A program made the translations under genes and the position numbers. Below are positions 49,989 to 59,248 of a stretch of 64,000 nucleotides of DNA, piece after piece. Numbering within the stretch: position 1 is the stretch's first letter; every line of letters starts with the position of its first letter. Source of the DNA: Prevotella sp. UBA3675. GTDB lineage: Bacteria; Bacteroidota; Bacteroidia; Bacteroidales; Bacteroidaceae. Under the pieces are notes generated by a model that saw nothing but the letters and a program-made list of their open reading frames with translations, did not search any database and was not told the DNA's origin. Where the stretch lies: positions 47,899-111,898 of the forward strand of contig DFJI01000010.1 in NCBI GenBank assembly GCA_002372235.1, in the 5' to 3' direction.

Positions 49989-51449
49989 TTACAGCGCTGC
50001 GGCAGCTATCCACTCGTAGAGGCACGAGGCAACACCGAAGAGGCAGATGCCGAGGGTGCAGATGGCGAGGGAGAGCTTAGTGGTGCCGTCCATACGGAAG
50101 GTAGCCAGCGGATGCTCTTCCTTGGTGATATACATAGCCTTCACAATCAGCAGATAGTAGTAAAGGCTGATGACCGTATTAACCAAGGCAATGAACACCA
50201 CGAAGTAGGGCCAGAACGGTGCTACCTCATGACCCTCAACGGCGGCAAGGAATACGAAGAATTTCGAGAACATGCCGGCGAAGGGAGGAATGCCACCCAA
50301 GGAGAAGAGGGCCAAGGTCATGAGGAAGGCCAACTTCGGGTTGGTCTGATAAAGACCGTTGAATGAGCTCATCTGCGTGGTACCGCCATTGTGCTCAACA
50401 GCTGAGATTACGGTGAACACAGCCATATTGGCCACTACATAGACAAGTACGTAGAACGTCAGGGCGGCAGCTCCGGCTTGTGGGTTGCCACCAATCACAG
50501 CCAGCATGATGTAGCCGGCCTGAGAGATTGACGAGAAAGCCATGAAGCGCTTCAGCTCCGTCTGACGGATGGCGAAGAGGTTGGCCACAGTGATGGAGAG
50601 CACAATGACAATCCAAAGCATCGGATTCCACACATCGACCATCGGCCCGAACACCTTCGTGAGGATGATGCACAGCGTGAGGGCTGCAGCACCTTTAGAC
50701 ACCACGCTCAGATAACCTGTGACAGGAGTGGGCGCACCCTGATAGGTGTCAGCCGTCCAGAAGTGGAAAGGCACCAGCGAAATCTTGAAGCCCAGTCCGC
50801 TGAAGAAGAACACAAGTCCCATGATGGTGAGAGGTGTGAGGTGAGAGGCGAGAGGTGAGAGATTAGCTAATGCCTCTGCCACATTGTCAAAATAGAGCGA
50901 GCCTGTAGCTGCATAGATGAACGAGATGCCGAAGAGCATCACGCCACTTGAGAACGTAGCCACGAGAATGTACTTGGCAGCACCCTCAGCCGAGTTCTTG
51001 CGGTTCTTGTCGAAAGCCACGAGGCAAGCCATCGGCACTGAGGCCATTTCGAGACCGAGGAAGAACATGAGGAACGAGCCTGCCGACATCATCATATACA
51101 TGCCGAGGAGCGTAGAGAGCACCAGCATGAAGAACTCGCCGGAGTTACGCTGAGCGCCGGAGAGCCACGTGTGCGACATAATCACTACAATGAGCGTTCC
51201 TGCGGTAAGGATGATCTTCATCACATTCACCATCTGCGAAGTGACATAGATGCCACCGAAAGCCGTCTGCGGCTCCTGCCAGCCGAACAGCAGGCAGGTC
51301 TGGCAGATGAGAGCCCCCATAGTGATCAATCCCAGTTTCTTGGTCTTCTGCTCATCCTTCATCAGACAGAAGTCAGCCACAAAGACCACTACAAGCCAGA
51401 GAACAAGGAATGCCTCAGGCATCATATTTAAGAATTGAGAATAATTCAT
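49989..51449 (-). CDS. nuoN: NADH-quinone oxidoreductase subunit N
   Basis: 486 residues, about 14 helices, antiporter-like proton-pumping subunit of complex I. Conserved FSSGVMLFGISFIYAATG and GLGFKISLVPFHFWTADTYQG (split here after the proline) carry the key Lys residues. Residues about 197-208 (LSPLASHLTPL) are encoded by a 7-bp tandem repeat. Last gene of the operon, 42 bases after nuoM, followed by a terminator. Confidence 0.95.
   Translation of the reverse strand: MNYSQFLNMMPEAFLVLWLVVVFVADFCLMKDEQKTKKLGLITMGALICQTCLLFGWQEPQTAFGGIYVTSQMVNVMKIILTAGTLIVVIMSHTWLSGAQRNSGEFFMLVLSTLLGMYMMMSAGSFLMFFLGLEMASVPMACLVAFDKNRKNSAEGAAKYILVATFSSGVMLFGISFIYAATGSLYFDNVAEALANLSPLASHLTPLTIMGLVFFFSGLGFKISLVPFHFWTADTYQGAPTPVTGYLSVVSKGAAALTLCIILTKVFGPMVDVWNPMLWIVIVLSITVANLFAIRQTELKRFMAFSSISQAGYIMLAVIGGNPQAGAAALTFYVLVYVVANMAVFTVISAVEHNGGTTQMSSFNGLYQTNPKLAFLMTLALFSLGGIPPFAGMFSKFFVFLAAVEGHEVAPFWPYFVVFIALVNTVISLYYYLLIVKAMYITKEEHPLATFRMDGTTKLSLAICTLGICLFGVASCLYEWIAAAAL
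50826..50860 (-). repeat. 7-bp tandem repeat inside nuoN
   Basis: Five units of GGTGAGA (variants GGTGTGA, GGCGAGA) on the plus strand. In the nuoN frame they code a loop between transmembrane helices. A change of three units would keep the frame. Confidence 0.85.
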
Positions 51450-51491
51450 AATATATTTCGTTGTTACGACATTACGTTATTACGACTCTAC

Positions 51492-53015
51492 TTACATTAC
51501 GCCAATTGACTGAAGGATGGTTCCAGCGCTCGGCGAGATGACATTGCTCACCCAGAAGGGGAACGTGCCCAGTCCTGCCACACAGAAGATGAGGCAGATG
51601 ACAGCCACGCGCTCGTCCCAAGTGGCATCAGTCAGTTCGAGGAAGTGCTTGTTCTCAACCTCGCCATAGAGGATCTTGCCTACCACACGCAGGATATAGA
51701 CTGCCGTTACGACAATCGACATACAGGCGATGATGGTAGCCACCATGCGGAACGAAGTGTTGGGATCGCCAGCCAAGGGAGCAGCGCCAAATGAACCTAC
51801 GAAGATGGTCATCTCAGCAATGAAGCCCGAAAAGCCCGGCAGACCAAGGTTGGCCAGACCGGCAATCACGTAGCCCACGGCAAGGAAGGGCATAATCTTC
51901 ATCAAACCGGCCAGCTCGCGAATGTCACGAGTGTGGGTACGACCGTAAATCATACCAATCAAGGCGAAGAACAGGGCCGTCATCAGACCGTGAGAGAGCA
52001 TCTGCAGGATGGCACCCGTCACAGCCGTCTGGCTCATCATCAAGAGCGCGAAGAGCACGAGTCCGCAGTGAGACACCGACGAATAGGCATTGATGTACTT
52101 CAGGTCGGTCTGCACGCAAGCTGACAGAGCACCATAGACCACCGAGATCGTGGTGAGGATGAGGAACACCCAAGAGAGTTGCTGGGCAGCCTCAGGCAGC
52201 AAGAACATAGCCACGCGGAAGCAGCCATAGCCACCAAGCTTCATCAGCACACCGGCATGAAGCATCGACACAGCGGTAGGCGCAGAAGCGTGACCGTCGG
52301 GCGACCATGTGTGGAAAGGGAACAGAGCGCCCAGCACGCCAAAGCCGATGAAGATGAAGGGGAAAAAGGCGCACTGGATGTCGGTCGGGATGAGATGCGA
52401 GGTCTTCGCAATCTCGTTGACGTTCATCGTGAACACGCCACTATACTCGCCATTGAAGTAGTAGATGCCGAGGATGCCGAGAATCAGCAGTGCCGAGCCT
52501 CCCATCAGCATCAGGGTCAGCTTCATGGCTGCATACTCTTTCTTGCCCGAGCCCCATACGCCGATCAGCAGGTACATCGGAATCAGAGCCACCTCATAGA
52601 ACATGAACATAGTGAACATGTCGGTGCAGATGAAGAAGCCGAACACACCCGTCGAAAGCAGCGTGAACCAGAGGAAGTATTCCTTGGTGAGAGGCTTCAG
52701 TTGCCATGAGGCAAACGTGCCCGTGAACACGATGATGCTTGACAGGAGCAGCATCACGACCGAGATACCATCTACACCCACAGCATAATTGATGTTAAGT
52801 GTCTTGAACCAAGGTGTTGAAGCTACCAGCAGCATATCGTCGGTGTTGCCACCACTGCGCTGCTGAATGAAATAAATCGTCAGCCAGATGGACAGGGCCA
52901 GCAAACAGCTGCTACCTGCCACCATCACGCCACGCACCTGATTGAGGTTGCGGGCTCCCCACAATCCCAAAAGCATCAGGGCGGGAATTACAACGAATAA
53001 ACTTAATATATTCAT
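51492..53015 (-). CDS. nuoM: NADH-quinone oxidoreductase subunit M
   Basis: 507 residues, about 14 helices; proton-pumping antiporter-like subunit. Typical FYEVALIPMYLLIGVWGSGKKEYAAMK (in parts) with the conserved Glu, and PFHTWSPDGHASAPTAVSMLHAG. Lies 51 bases after nuoL, the gap being mostly a 9-bp repeat. Confidence 0.96.
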   Translation of the reverse strand: MNILSLFVVIPALMLLGLWGARNLNQVRGVMVAGSSCLLALSIWLTIYFIQQRSGGNTDDMLLVASTPWFKTLNINYAVGVDGISVVMLLLSSIIVFTGTFASWQLKPLTKEYFLWFTLLSTGVFGFFICTDMFTMFMFYEVALIPMYLLIGVWGSGKKEYAAMKLTLMLMGGSALLILGILGIYYFNGEYSGVFTMNVNEIAKTSHLIPTDIQCAFFPFIFIGFGVLGALFPFHTWSPDGHASAPTAVSMLHAGVLMKLGGYGCFRVAMFLLPEAAQQLSWVFLILTTISVVYGALSACVQTDLKYINAYSSVSHCGLVLFALLMMSQTAVTGAILQMLSHGLMTALFFALIGMIYGRTHTRDIRELAGLMKIMPFLAVGYVIAGLANLGLPGFSGFIAEMTIFVGSFGAAPLAGDPNTSFRMVATIIACMSIVVTAVYILRVVGKILYGEVENKHFLELTDATWDERVAVICLIFCVAGLGTFPFWVSNVISPSAGTILQSIGVM

Positions 53016-53031
53016 AGTTTTTATCCTTTCT

Positions 53032-53085
53032 TATAAGTCTTATATGTCTTATAGGACCTATAGGACCTATAGGGCTAATAGGATT
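53032..53085. repeat. 9-bp tandem repeat at the nuoL 3' end and nuoL/nuoM gap
   Basis: Six units: TATAAGTCT, TATATGTCT, TATAGGACC twice, TATAGGGCT, AATAGGATT. The repeat covers the nuoL stop (53069-53067) and codes its last residues, LILLAL. Same family as in metH and at 56467-56520. Confidence 0.85.
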
Positions 53086-55055
53086 AATGTTAATGCAACA
53101 CTGCCCGTGAGGAACCACACGGCATACTGGCGCACATCGCCGCTCTGCCAGGGACGCAGGCTCTCACCAGCCTCATTGGCTCCCCAAGCCAGGAAGTTGA
53201 ACGTGCCATCAACCACATGACGGTCGAACCAGGCAATAGGCGTAGAGACGCAGCGGAAGATGATCTTGTGCGTCACGAACTGCCATATCTCATCCTGATA
53301 GAAGCGCTTGTAGGCAGCACGATGCAGCTTCGGGAACGTCTTGTAGAGACGATCGGCGATGGGCTGGCTCTCACCTTTATAAATATAGGTGGCGAGGCAG
53401 ATGCTCAGAATGGCAATAACCGTTGAGGTGGCTGCAATCTTGAGGTCGAAGTGGATGGTATAGTCCTGACCACTGGCCGAAACGAACGAACCGAACGAGC
53501 CGCCCCAATCCAAGAAGCCAGCCAGCGTAGTATAAATACCCACGCCAAGAGTGACCACCGACAGGAAAATGAGGGGGAAGGTCATCGTGGCAGGAGCCTC
53601 GTGAGGCGTATGATGCTCATGAGCCTCCACGTTCTCAGTTCCCCAGAAAATGCCGTAGTACAGACGGAACATGTAGAAGGCGGTCATAGCGGCAATACCC
53701 GTCATAATCCAACCCACTACAGGACTGTAGGCAAAGCAGGCGGTAATAATCTCATCCTTCGAGCTGAAGCCCGAGAAGAAGGGAATACCCGAAATGGCCA
53801 GACAGCTGATCAGAAACGTAATGTTCGTGATAGGCATGTACTTGCGCAGGCCACCCATCACAGCTATCTCATTAGAGTGAACAGCATGGATGATGCAACC
53901 GGCTCCGAGGAACAGGCAAGCCTTGAACATGGCATGGGTGAACAGATGGAACATACCTGCCATGTAGCCCAGCTGAGCATGATTGTCGAGCAGCGCACCG
54001 TGATGACCGGGCAGGCTCACGCCAAGTGCCACCATCATGAAGGCAATCTGCGAAATGGTAGAGAAGGCCAGCACACGCTTGATGTCGCTCTGAGCACAAG
54101 CCACGGCAGCGGCATAGAAAGCGGTGAACACGCCCACCCATACGACAATCGACAGGGCCTCGGGAGCATACTGAATCCACAAAGGGAACATGCGTGCAAT
54201 CTGGAACACACCTGCAACCACCATCGTAGCAGCATGAATCAGAGCCGACACAGGCGTAGGACCTTCCATAGCATCGGGCAGCCAGATGTGCAGGGGGAAC
54301 ATGGCCGACTTACCGGCACCGCCAATGAACATCAGCACAAGAGCCGTGGGCAGGATGCAAGCGCCTGCAGCCACTGCCTTAGCGGCATTGCCCTCAATGA
54401 AAGGAGTCGTTCCCTGTCCCATCACGATGTCGCCAGCAAAAGAGAAGCTGAACGAATCGGTGAAGTAGCCGAAGGTCAGAATACCAATCAGGAAGAACAT
54501 ATCGGCAAAGCGAGTCACGATGAAAGCCTTCTTAGATGCTGCAATAGCAGGCTTCAAGGGATAGTAGAAGCCAATGAGCAGATAAGAAGAAACACCCACA
54601 AGCTCCCAGAACATATACATCTGGAAGATGTTGGTGGCCAGCACCAGTCCCAGCATTGACATGGTGAAGAGGCTCAAGAAAGCGTAGTAGCGCTGGAAGC
54701 CCTTCTCACCGTGCATATAGCCGAATGAGTAGATGTGTACCATGAGCGACACCGTAGAGATGACAATCAGCATCATCACCGAGATGGGGTCGAGCAAGAT
54801 ACCCATGTCGAAGTGCAAGTTACCTAAAGGCAACCAAGTGAAGTTGTAAGGCACGATCGTCTGGAAGATTCCGTTCACGCGGTCGGCTGTGAAATATTCG
54901 AAAGCCGTCCAGTATGACAGAATGGTAACGAGTGCAAGCGAGCATGTGCCGATAAGTCCGGCAGTCTTATGCTGCATCTTCATGCCAGCCAGTCCTAACA
55001 CGAGGAAGGAAAGAAGCGGCAGAAGGAGAATCAAATAAGATAATTCGTAGATCAT
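53067..55055 (-). CDS. nuoL: NADH-quinone oxidoreductase subunit L
   Basis: 662 residues, about 16 helices plus the long lateral helix at the C-terminus. FWELVGVSSYLLIGFYYPLKPAIAASKKAF (in parts) and LPDAMEGPTPVSALIHAATMV are the conserved proton-channel segments. The final residues after SVALT are encoded by the 9-bp repeat, so the native end may have been altered. Starts 8 bases after nuoK. Confidence 0.96.
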   Translation of the reverse strand: MIYELSYLILLLPLLSFLVLGLAGMKMQHKTAGLIGTCSLALVTILSYWTAFEYFTADRVNGIFQTIVPYNFTWLPLGNLHFDMGILLDPISVMMLIVISTVSLMVHIYSFGYMHGEKGFQRYYAFLSLFTMSMLGLVLATNIFQMYMFWELVGVSSYLLIGFYYPLKPAIAASKKAFIVTRFADMFFLIGILTFGYFTDSFSFSFAGDIVMGQGTTPFIEGNAAKAVAAGACILPTALVLMFIGGAGKSAMFPLHIWLPDAMEGPTPVSALIHAATMVVAGVFQIARMFPLWIQYAPEALSIVVWVGVFTAFYAAAVACAQSDIKRVLAFSTISQIAFMMVALGVSLPGHHGALLDNHAQLGYMAGMFHLFTHAMFKACLFLGAGCIIHAVHSNEIAVMGGLRKYMPITNITFLISCLAISGIPFFSGFSSKDEIITACFAYSPVVGWIMTGIAAMTAFYMFRLYYGIFWGTENVEAHEHHTPHEAPATMTFPLIFLSVVTLGVGIYTTLAGFLDWGGSFGSFVSASGQDYTIHFDLKIAATSTVIAILSICLATYIYKGESQPIADRLYKTFPKLHRAAYKRFYQDEIWQFVTHKIIFRCVSTPIAWFDRHVVDGTFNFLAWGANEAGESLRPWQSGDVRQYAVWFLTGSVALTLILLAL

Positions 55056-55063
55056 AGCGTTTT

Positions 55064-55372
55064 TTATCCTTTCATGTTAGTGATACTATCTACATTATCG
55101 CTCTTGAAGTTGCGATATACATTGATGATAATCGCGATAGCCACGGCACTCTCAGCAGCTGCCACACCAATAACGAAGAGGGTCATGAACATGCCTTCCA
55201 TGCCATTGGGATAGAGCAGGCGGTTGATAGCAGCAAAGTTGATATCAACAGCATTGAGCACCAGCTCAACAGAGATGAGCATGGCAATCAGGTTGCGACG
55301 GGTCACGAAGCCATAGACTCCGATGAAGAACAAGAGTGCACTCAGCACGAAATAACATTCTACAGGTACCAT
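55064..55372 (-). CDS. nuoK: NADH-quinone oxidoreductase subunit K
   Basis: 102 residues, three helices, MVPVECYFVLSALLFFIGV start and the conserved ISVELVLNAVDINF with the membrane Glu needed for proton transfer. Six bases after nuoJ. Confidence 0.96.
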   Translation of the reverse strand: MVPVECYFVLSALLFFIGVYGFVTRRNLIAMLISVELVLNAVDINFAAINRLLYPNGMEGMFMTLFVIGVAAAESAVAIAIIINVYRNFKSDNVDSITNMKG

Positions 55373-55378
55373 AATTCT

Positions 55379-55906
55379 TTAATTCTCTAATTCTTGATCC
55401 TTTCTTGCAACTACTAATCCACCAATGATGCAAGCCAACAAGAACACCGAGATGAACTCGAAGGGCAACACATACTGATACTTCTCTGAGCCGACCAGGG
55501 CGAAGCCAATCTCCTTCATGGAGAGCTCGGCATCGGCCACGGCATCGAAATTAGACACGAAGCCAGCCTTCACCAGAATGAGGCAGACCGTCACAAGGGC
55601 GACAAGCACCACCAAGCCATAGCCAATCATACGGCTGGTCTTGATTTTCTCTACCAATCCTTGTAGCGTTCGCTTCGAAACGAGCTGGATGGCGAAGACA
55701 TAGATCATCGTCACGCCACCGGCATAGACGCTGATCTGAGCTGCGCCCAGGAACGTATAGTCGAGCAGGAAATAAATGCCTGCCACGCCAAAGAGCACGA
55801 ACAACATGAATGTTGCGGCTCGCATGATTCGCGTAGTCGTCACGCACAGTAAGGCAGAGCCCAGAATGACGACGGCGAGGATGCAAAACATGATTATATT
55901 TGCCAT
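55379..55906 (-). CDS. nuoJ: NADH-quinone oxidoreductase subunit J
   Basis: 175 residues, five helices; LDYTFLGAAQISVYAGGVTMIYVFAIQLV, read in parts, is the conserved NuoJ segment. Lies 6 bases after nuoI. Confidence 0.94.
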   Translation of the reverse strand: MANIIMFCILAVVILGSALLCVTTTRIMRAATFMLFVLFGVAGIYFLLDYTFLGAAQISVYAGGVTMIYVFAIQLVSKRTLQGLVEKIKTSRMIGYGLVVLVALVTVCLILVKAGFVSNFDAVADAELSMKEIGFALVGSEKYQYVLPFEFISVFLLACIIGGLVVARKDQELEN

Positions 55907-55912
55907 AGTCGT

Positions 55913-56458
55913 TTACTTCGTTTTGGTGTTGAACTTTCCGACTTCCCACTCGGCTCCGCCATCCAGCAGATTGGGCAGCGAGCCACCCTTATACTGCTCT
56001 TTGTCGAGGTGAAGCACGAGCTTCGAGCGGTCGAACACCGCATTCTCGAAATCGTTGGTAAACTCAATTGCGCCGAAGTTGCAGGCATTGGTACAGAGCT
56101 GGCAGAACATGCAGTCGCCCAAATCGTACTGATAGTCGTCGAGCACCTTTTTCTTCTTACCTGTCTCAGGGTCTTCGGCCATGTGACTGGTAATCTTGAT
56201 GGTGCCGTTCGGACATGCCTTTTCGCACAATGTGCAAGCCGTACACTTGTAGGCGCCATTCTCGTCGCGAGTGAAGACGAGACGGCCACGGTGGCGCTTA
56301 GCCACGTGCAGTGTGGTCTTGCGGTTCTCGGGATACTGCTCTGTTGACTTGTTGGTAAAGAAGTCCTTGAAGTATTCTTTCCAAGTAGTCTTCATGCCCA
56401 CAGCCAAGGTCTTGATGCCGTGCCCGAGTTCTCCGAAATATGTTTGTTCTTTTTCCAT
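55913..56458 (-). CDS. nuoI: NADH-quinone oxidoreductase subunit I (two 4Fe-4S clusters)
   Basis: 181 residues. Two ferredoxin motifs, CTACTLCEKACP and CMFCQLCTNAC, bind clusters N6a and N6b that carry electrons to NuoB. The N-terminus has an amphipathic stretch for membrane docking. It is separated from nuoH by 60 bases filled with the 9-bp repeat. Confidence 0.96.
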   Translation of the reverse strand: MEKEQTYFGELGHGIKTLAVGMKTTWKEYFKDFFTNKSTEQYPENRKTTLHVAKRHRGRLVFTRDENGAYKCTACTLCEKACPNGTIKITSHMAEDPETGKKKKVLDDYQYDLGDCMFCQLCTNACNFGAIEFTNDFENAVFDRSKLVLHLDKEQYKGGSLPNLLDGGAEWEVGKFNTKTK

Positions 56459-56466
56459 TTTTTAAT

Positions 56467-56520
56467 ATAAGTCTTATGGGTCTTATGAGTCCTATAGGTC
56501 TTATGGAACTTATGAGACTT
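56467..56520. repeat. 9-bp tandem repeat between nuoH and nuoI
   Basis: Six units of ATAAGTCTT/ATGAGTCCT type fill the gap and reach the nuoH stop codon (56521-56519). Same family as in metH and at the nuoL end. Confidence 0.85.
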
Positions 56521-57607
56521 ACTTAATATACAGGCCTAAGGCCACACATACGGTCATCAGAACCAGGTTGATGAGTCCCATCGGCATGAGGTATTTCCAC
56601 TCCAGTTTCAGAATCTGGTCAATACGCAGACGGGGGAAGGTCCACTTCACCCACATCAGCAGCCAGACGATGCCGAATGCCTTGGCCATGAACCATACGA
56701 TACCAGGAATGAGGTTCATTACCGCATCGAAGGCTTCGATACCGATGTTCAGCGGAGCCCATCCGCCAAGGAACACCGTAGCGGCGATGCCCGAGATAAT
56801 GAAAAGGTTCAGGAACTCAGCCAGATAGAAGAAGCCGAAGCCCATGCCCGAATACTCTGTGTGGTGACCAGCCGTCAGCTCGCTCTCAGCCTCAGCCATA
56901 TCGAAGGGGCCACGGTTGGCCTCGGCATTACCGGCAATGAGGAAGATGATGAAAGCGATGATGGCAGGAATGTGGCCTTGGCAGATAAGCCACTTGAAAG
57001 GCCCGGTCTGAGCCTCAACGATACCCGACATCTGCATCGTACCCGTCAGGATAACGGCTGCGATCAGACACAGGCAGAGCGACATTTCGTAGGAAATTAT
57101 CTGCACGGCACCACGCATGGCCGAGACCACCGAATACTTGTTGTTAGAGCTCCAACCAGCGAGGAAGATACCCACTACGCCGATAGAAGAGACGGCAGTC
57201 AGGAGGAACACACCCACGTTGAAGTCGAGAATGGTAGCGCCATTGTTCCAAGGCAGGAAGCAGAAGGCACCCACCGAACCGATGATGACCAGCAGCGGGG
57301 CGATAGCATAGAGGAGCTTATCGGCTTTATCGACGAAGAAGATCTCCTTGATGAGCATCTTCAGCACGTCGGCCAGCACCTGCATCAGTCCCCAGTAGCC
57401 CACACGCATCGGGCCCAGGCGGCACTGGAAGTAGGCACATACCTTACGTTCCATGAAAATCAGAATCATTGCGATAACGGCATAGGCAGTCAGGACGACC
57501 ACACCCACCAGCACGCATTCAATCAATATGGCTAACCATTCAGGGCATCCGAGTGTGACCTGAAGCAACTCGTCAAACCATCTTGTAAATATTGAAAAAT
57601 CGAACAT
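56519..57607 (-). CDS. nuoH: NADH-quinone oxidoreductase subunit H
   Basis: 362 residues, eight helices. ERKVCAYFQCRLGPMRVGYWG and the quinone-loop RGPFDMAEAESELTAG are conserved. It forms the quinone channel with NuoB and NuoCD. Follows nuoCD by 27 bases. Confidence 0.96.
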   Translation of the reverse strand: MFDFSIFTRWFDELLQVTLGCPEWLAILIECVLVGVVVLTAYAVIAMILIFMERKVCAYFQCRLGPMRVGYWGLMQVLADVLKMLIKEIFFVDKADKLLYAIAPLLVIIGSVGAFCFLPWNNGATILDFNVGVFLLTAVSSIGVVGIFLAGWSSNNKYSVVSAMRGAVQIISYEMSLCLCLIAAVILTGTMQMSGIVEAQTGPFKWLICQGHIPAIIAFIIFLIAGNAEANRGPFDMAEAESELTAGHHTEYSGMGFGFFYLAEFLNLFIISGIAATVFLGGWAPLNIGIEAFDAVMNLIPGIVWFMAKAFGIVWLLMWVKWTFPRLRIDQILKLEWKYLMPMGLINLVLMTVCVALGLYIK

Positions 57608-57634
57608 AATTCTTTGTAGTCTAACGTGTTATTA

Positions 57635-59248
57635 TTAACGGTCAATATCAGGAATCACCACGTCAATGGCGGCACAGGTAGCGATGAGGTCGGCAAACTT
57701 CTGGCCTTTCAGCATCTTGTCGAAGGCACCTACGAGCGAGAGGCCCATCGGGCGCATCTTCATGCGGTAAGGACTCTTGTCGCCACGCGAATCAAGATAA
57801 ACGCCAAACTCACCGGCCGGTCCCTCGACAGAGTAGAACCACTGTCCCTCGGGCACCTTGATGATAGGTTTCTGCTTCACGTAGAAGTCGCCTTCTGGGA
57901 TGTTGTCAATGAGCTGTTCGATGATGTTCAGGCTCTGATACATCTCGTTGATGTGAACGAGGTAGCGGTCCATAGAGTCGCATCCCGTAAGCGTGCACTG
58001 TTCCCAGTTCACCTTGTCGTACATGTCGTAGGGATGGTTCTTGCGCACGTCGTTCTTCCAGCCAGCGGCACGTCCGGCAGGACCTGTCACAGCATAGTTG
58101 ATGCAGTCCTCAAGGCTCATCGGTCCGCAGTTCTCCAATCGGTTATGGGTGATGACATTGTCGCCAAACACATCCATATACTCCTGAATCATGGGGCGCA
58201 GGTACTTGATGAGGGCCTTCACGTTCTTCACGAAGTTGGGATCGATATCGTCCTGCAGTCCACCTATTCTATAATAGTTCTGAATCAGGCGACCGCCAGT
58301 GGTCTCCTCCAGGATGTTGAGCACGTGCTCACGATCGCGCATGCCATAGAGGAAAGCGGTGAGAGCGCCCAGGTCCTGAGCCACGCACGACACGTAGAGC
58401 AGGTGCGAGTCGAGACGCTGCAGCTCATCCATAATGGTACGGATATACTTGATGCGGTCGGTCAGTTCTACGCCCATGCCCTCCTCTATCACGCCAACGA
58501 GGGCATGACGATGCTGCATGGCTCCCAGATAGTTAAGACGATCGGTCAAAGCAAGCGTTTGAGGATAGGTCATACCTTCCCACATCTTCTCGATGGCACG
58601 ATGGATGTAGCCGAGATGGGGGTAGATGCGCTTCACTTTCTCGCCGTCGAGCACCGTCTGCAGACGGAGCACACCGTGAGTGGCAGGGTGCTGCGGTCCC
58701 ACGTTGATCACGTAGTCGTCATCGGTAAACAAGCGGTTCTGCTTAGACTGCAGGTTACCGTCCTTGTCTAAATAGTACTCCAGACCGTAGTCGGGCTCCA
58801 CGTCTTCCTCCAGCGAATACTTATTGTCGCCTTTCCAATCTTTGCGGAAGGGATGTCCCTTGAAGTCGTTGCGCAGGAACAGGCGGCGCATGTCGGGATG
58901 GCCAAGGAACACGATTCCGAAGAAGTCATAGACCTCGCGTTCCAGCAGGTCGGCTACTCGCCAGATGTGAGACACAGTAGGAATATAGGCCATCATCTGC
59001 CCGTCGGTCTCGCCCGTGCCGTTCGATGCAATGCCATCGCCACATGCCTGACATTTGGCCAGCATCTTCACCGAGCAGCGCTCGTGGGTCGTGGTGTTCT
59101 CCAGAATGTAGATACAACCGAGACCTTCTTCGGCACCGAAGTCCTCGCCTACGATCGTAACGAGATAGTCGAAGCCTTTCTTCTCCTTCAAGTTCTGCAT
59201 TTCCTTAGCGAACTTGTCAAAATCGAATGATAAGAACTCTAATTTCAT
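57635..59248 (-). CDS. nuoCD: NADH-quinone oxidoreductase fused subunits C and D
   Basis: 537 residues. The N-terminal 30-kDa (NuoC) domain (1-about 165; HIWRVADLLEREVYDFFGI, HPDMRRLFLRNDFKGHPFRKDW in parts) is joined to the 49-kDa (NuoD) domain (about 185-537; NVGPQHPATHGVLRL with the quinone-site His). The C-D fusion is common in Bacteroidota and enterobacteria. Start overlaps the nuoB stop by 4 bases. Confidence 0.96.
   Translation of the reverse strand: MKLEFLSFDFDKFAKEMQNLKEKKGFDYLVTIVGEDFGAEEGLGCIYILENTTTHERCSVKMLAKCQACGDGIASNGTGETDGQMMAYIPTVSHIWRVADLLEREVYDFFGIVFLGHPDMRRLFLRNDFKGHPFRKDWKGDNKYSLEEDVEPDYGLEYYLDKDGNLQSKQNRLFTDDDYVINVGPQHPATHGVLRLQTVLDGEKVKRIYPHLGYIHRAIEKMWEGMTYPQTLALTDRLNYLGAMQHRHALVGVIEEGMGVELTDRIKYIRTIMDELQRLDSHLLYVSCVAQDLGALTAFLYGMRDREHVLNILEETTGGRLIQNYYRIGGLQDDIDPNFVKNVKALIKYLRPMIQEYMDVFGDNVITHNRLENCGPMSLEDCINYAVTGPAGRAAGWKNDVRKNHPYDMYDKVNWEQCTLTGCDSMDRYLVHINEMYQSLNIIEQLIDNIPEGDFYVKQKPIIKVPEGQWFYSVEGPAGEFGVYLDSRGDKSPYRMKMRPMGLSLVGAFDKMLKGQKFADLIATCAAIDVVIPDIDR

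Noticed and set aside
53451..54659. 402-codon plus-strand frame opposite nuoL
   Set aside because: His/Arg/Glu-rich artefact against a highly conserved nuoL.
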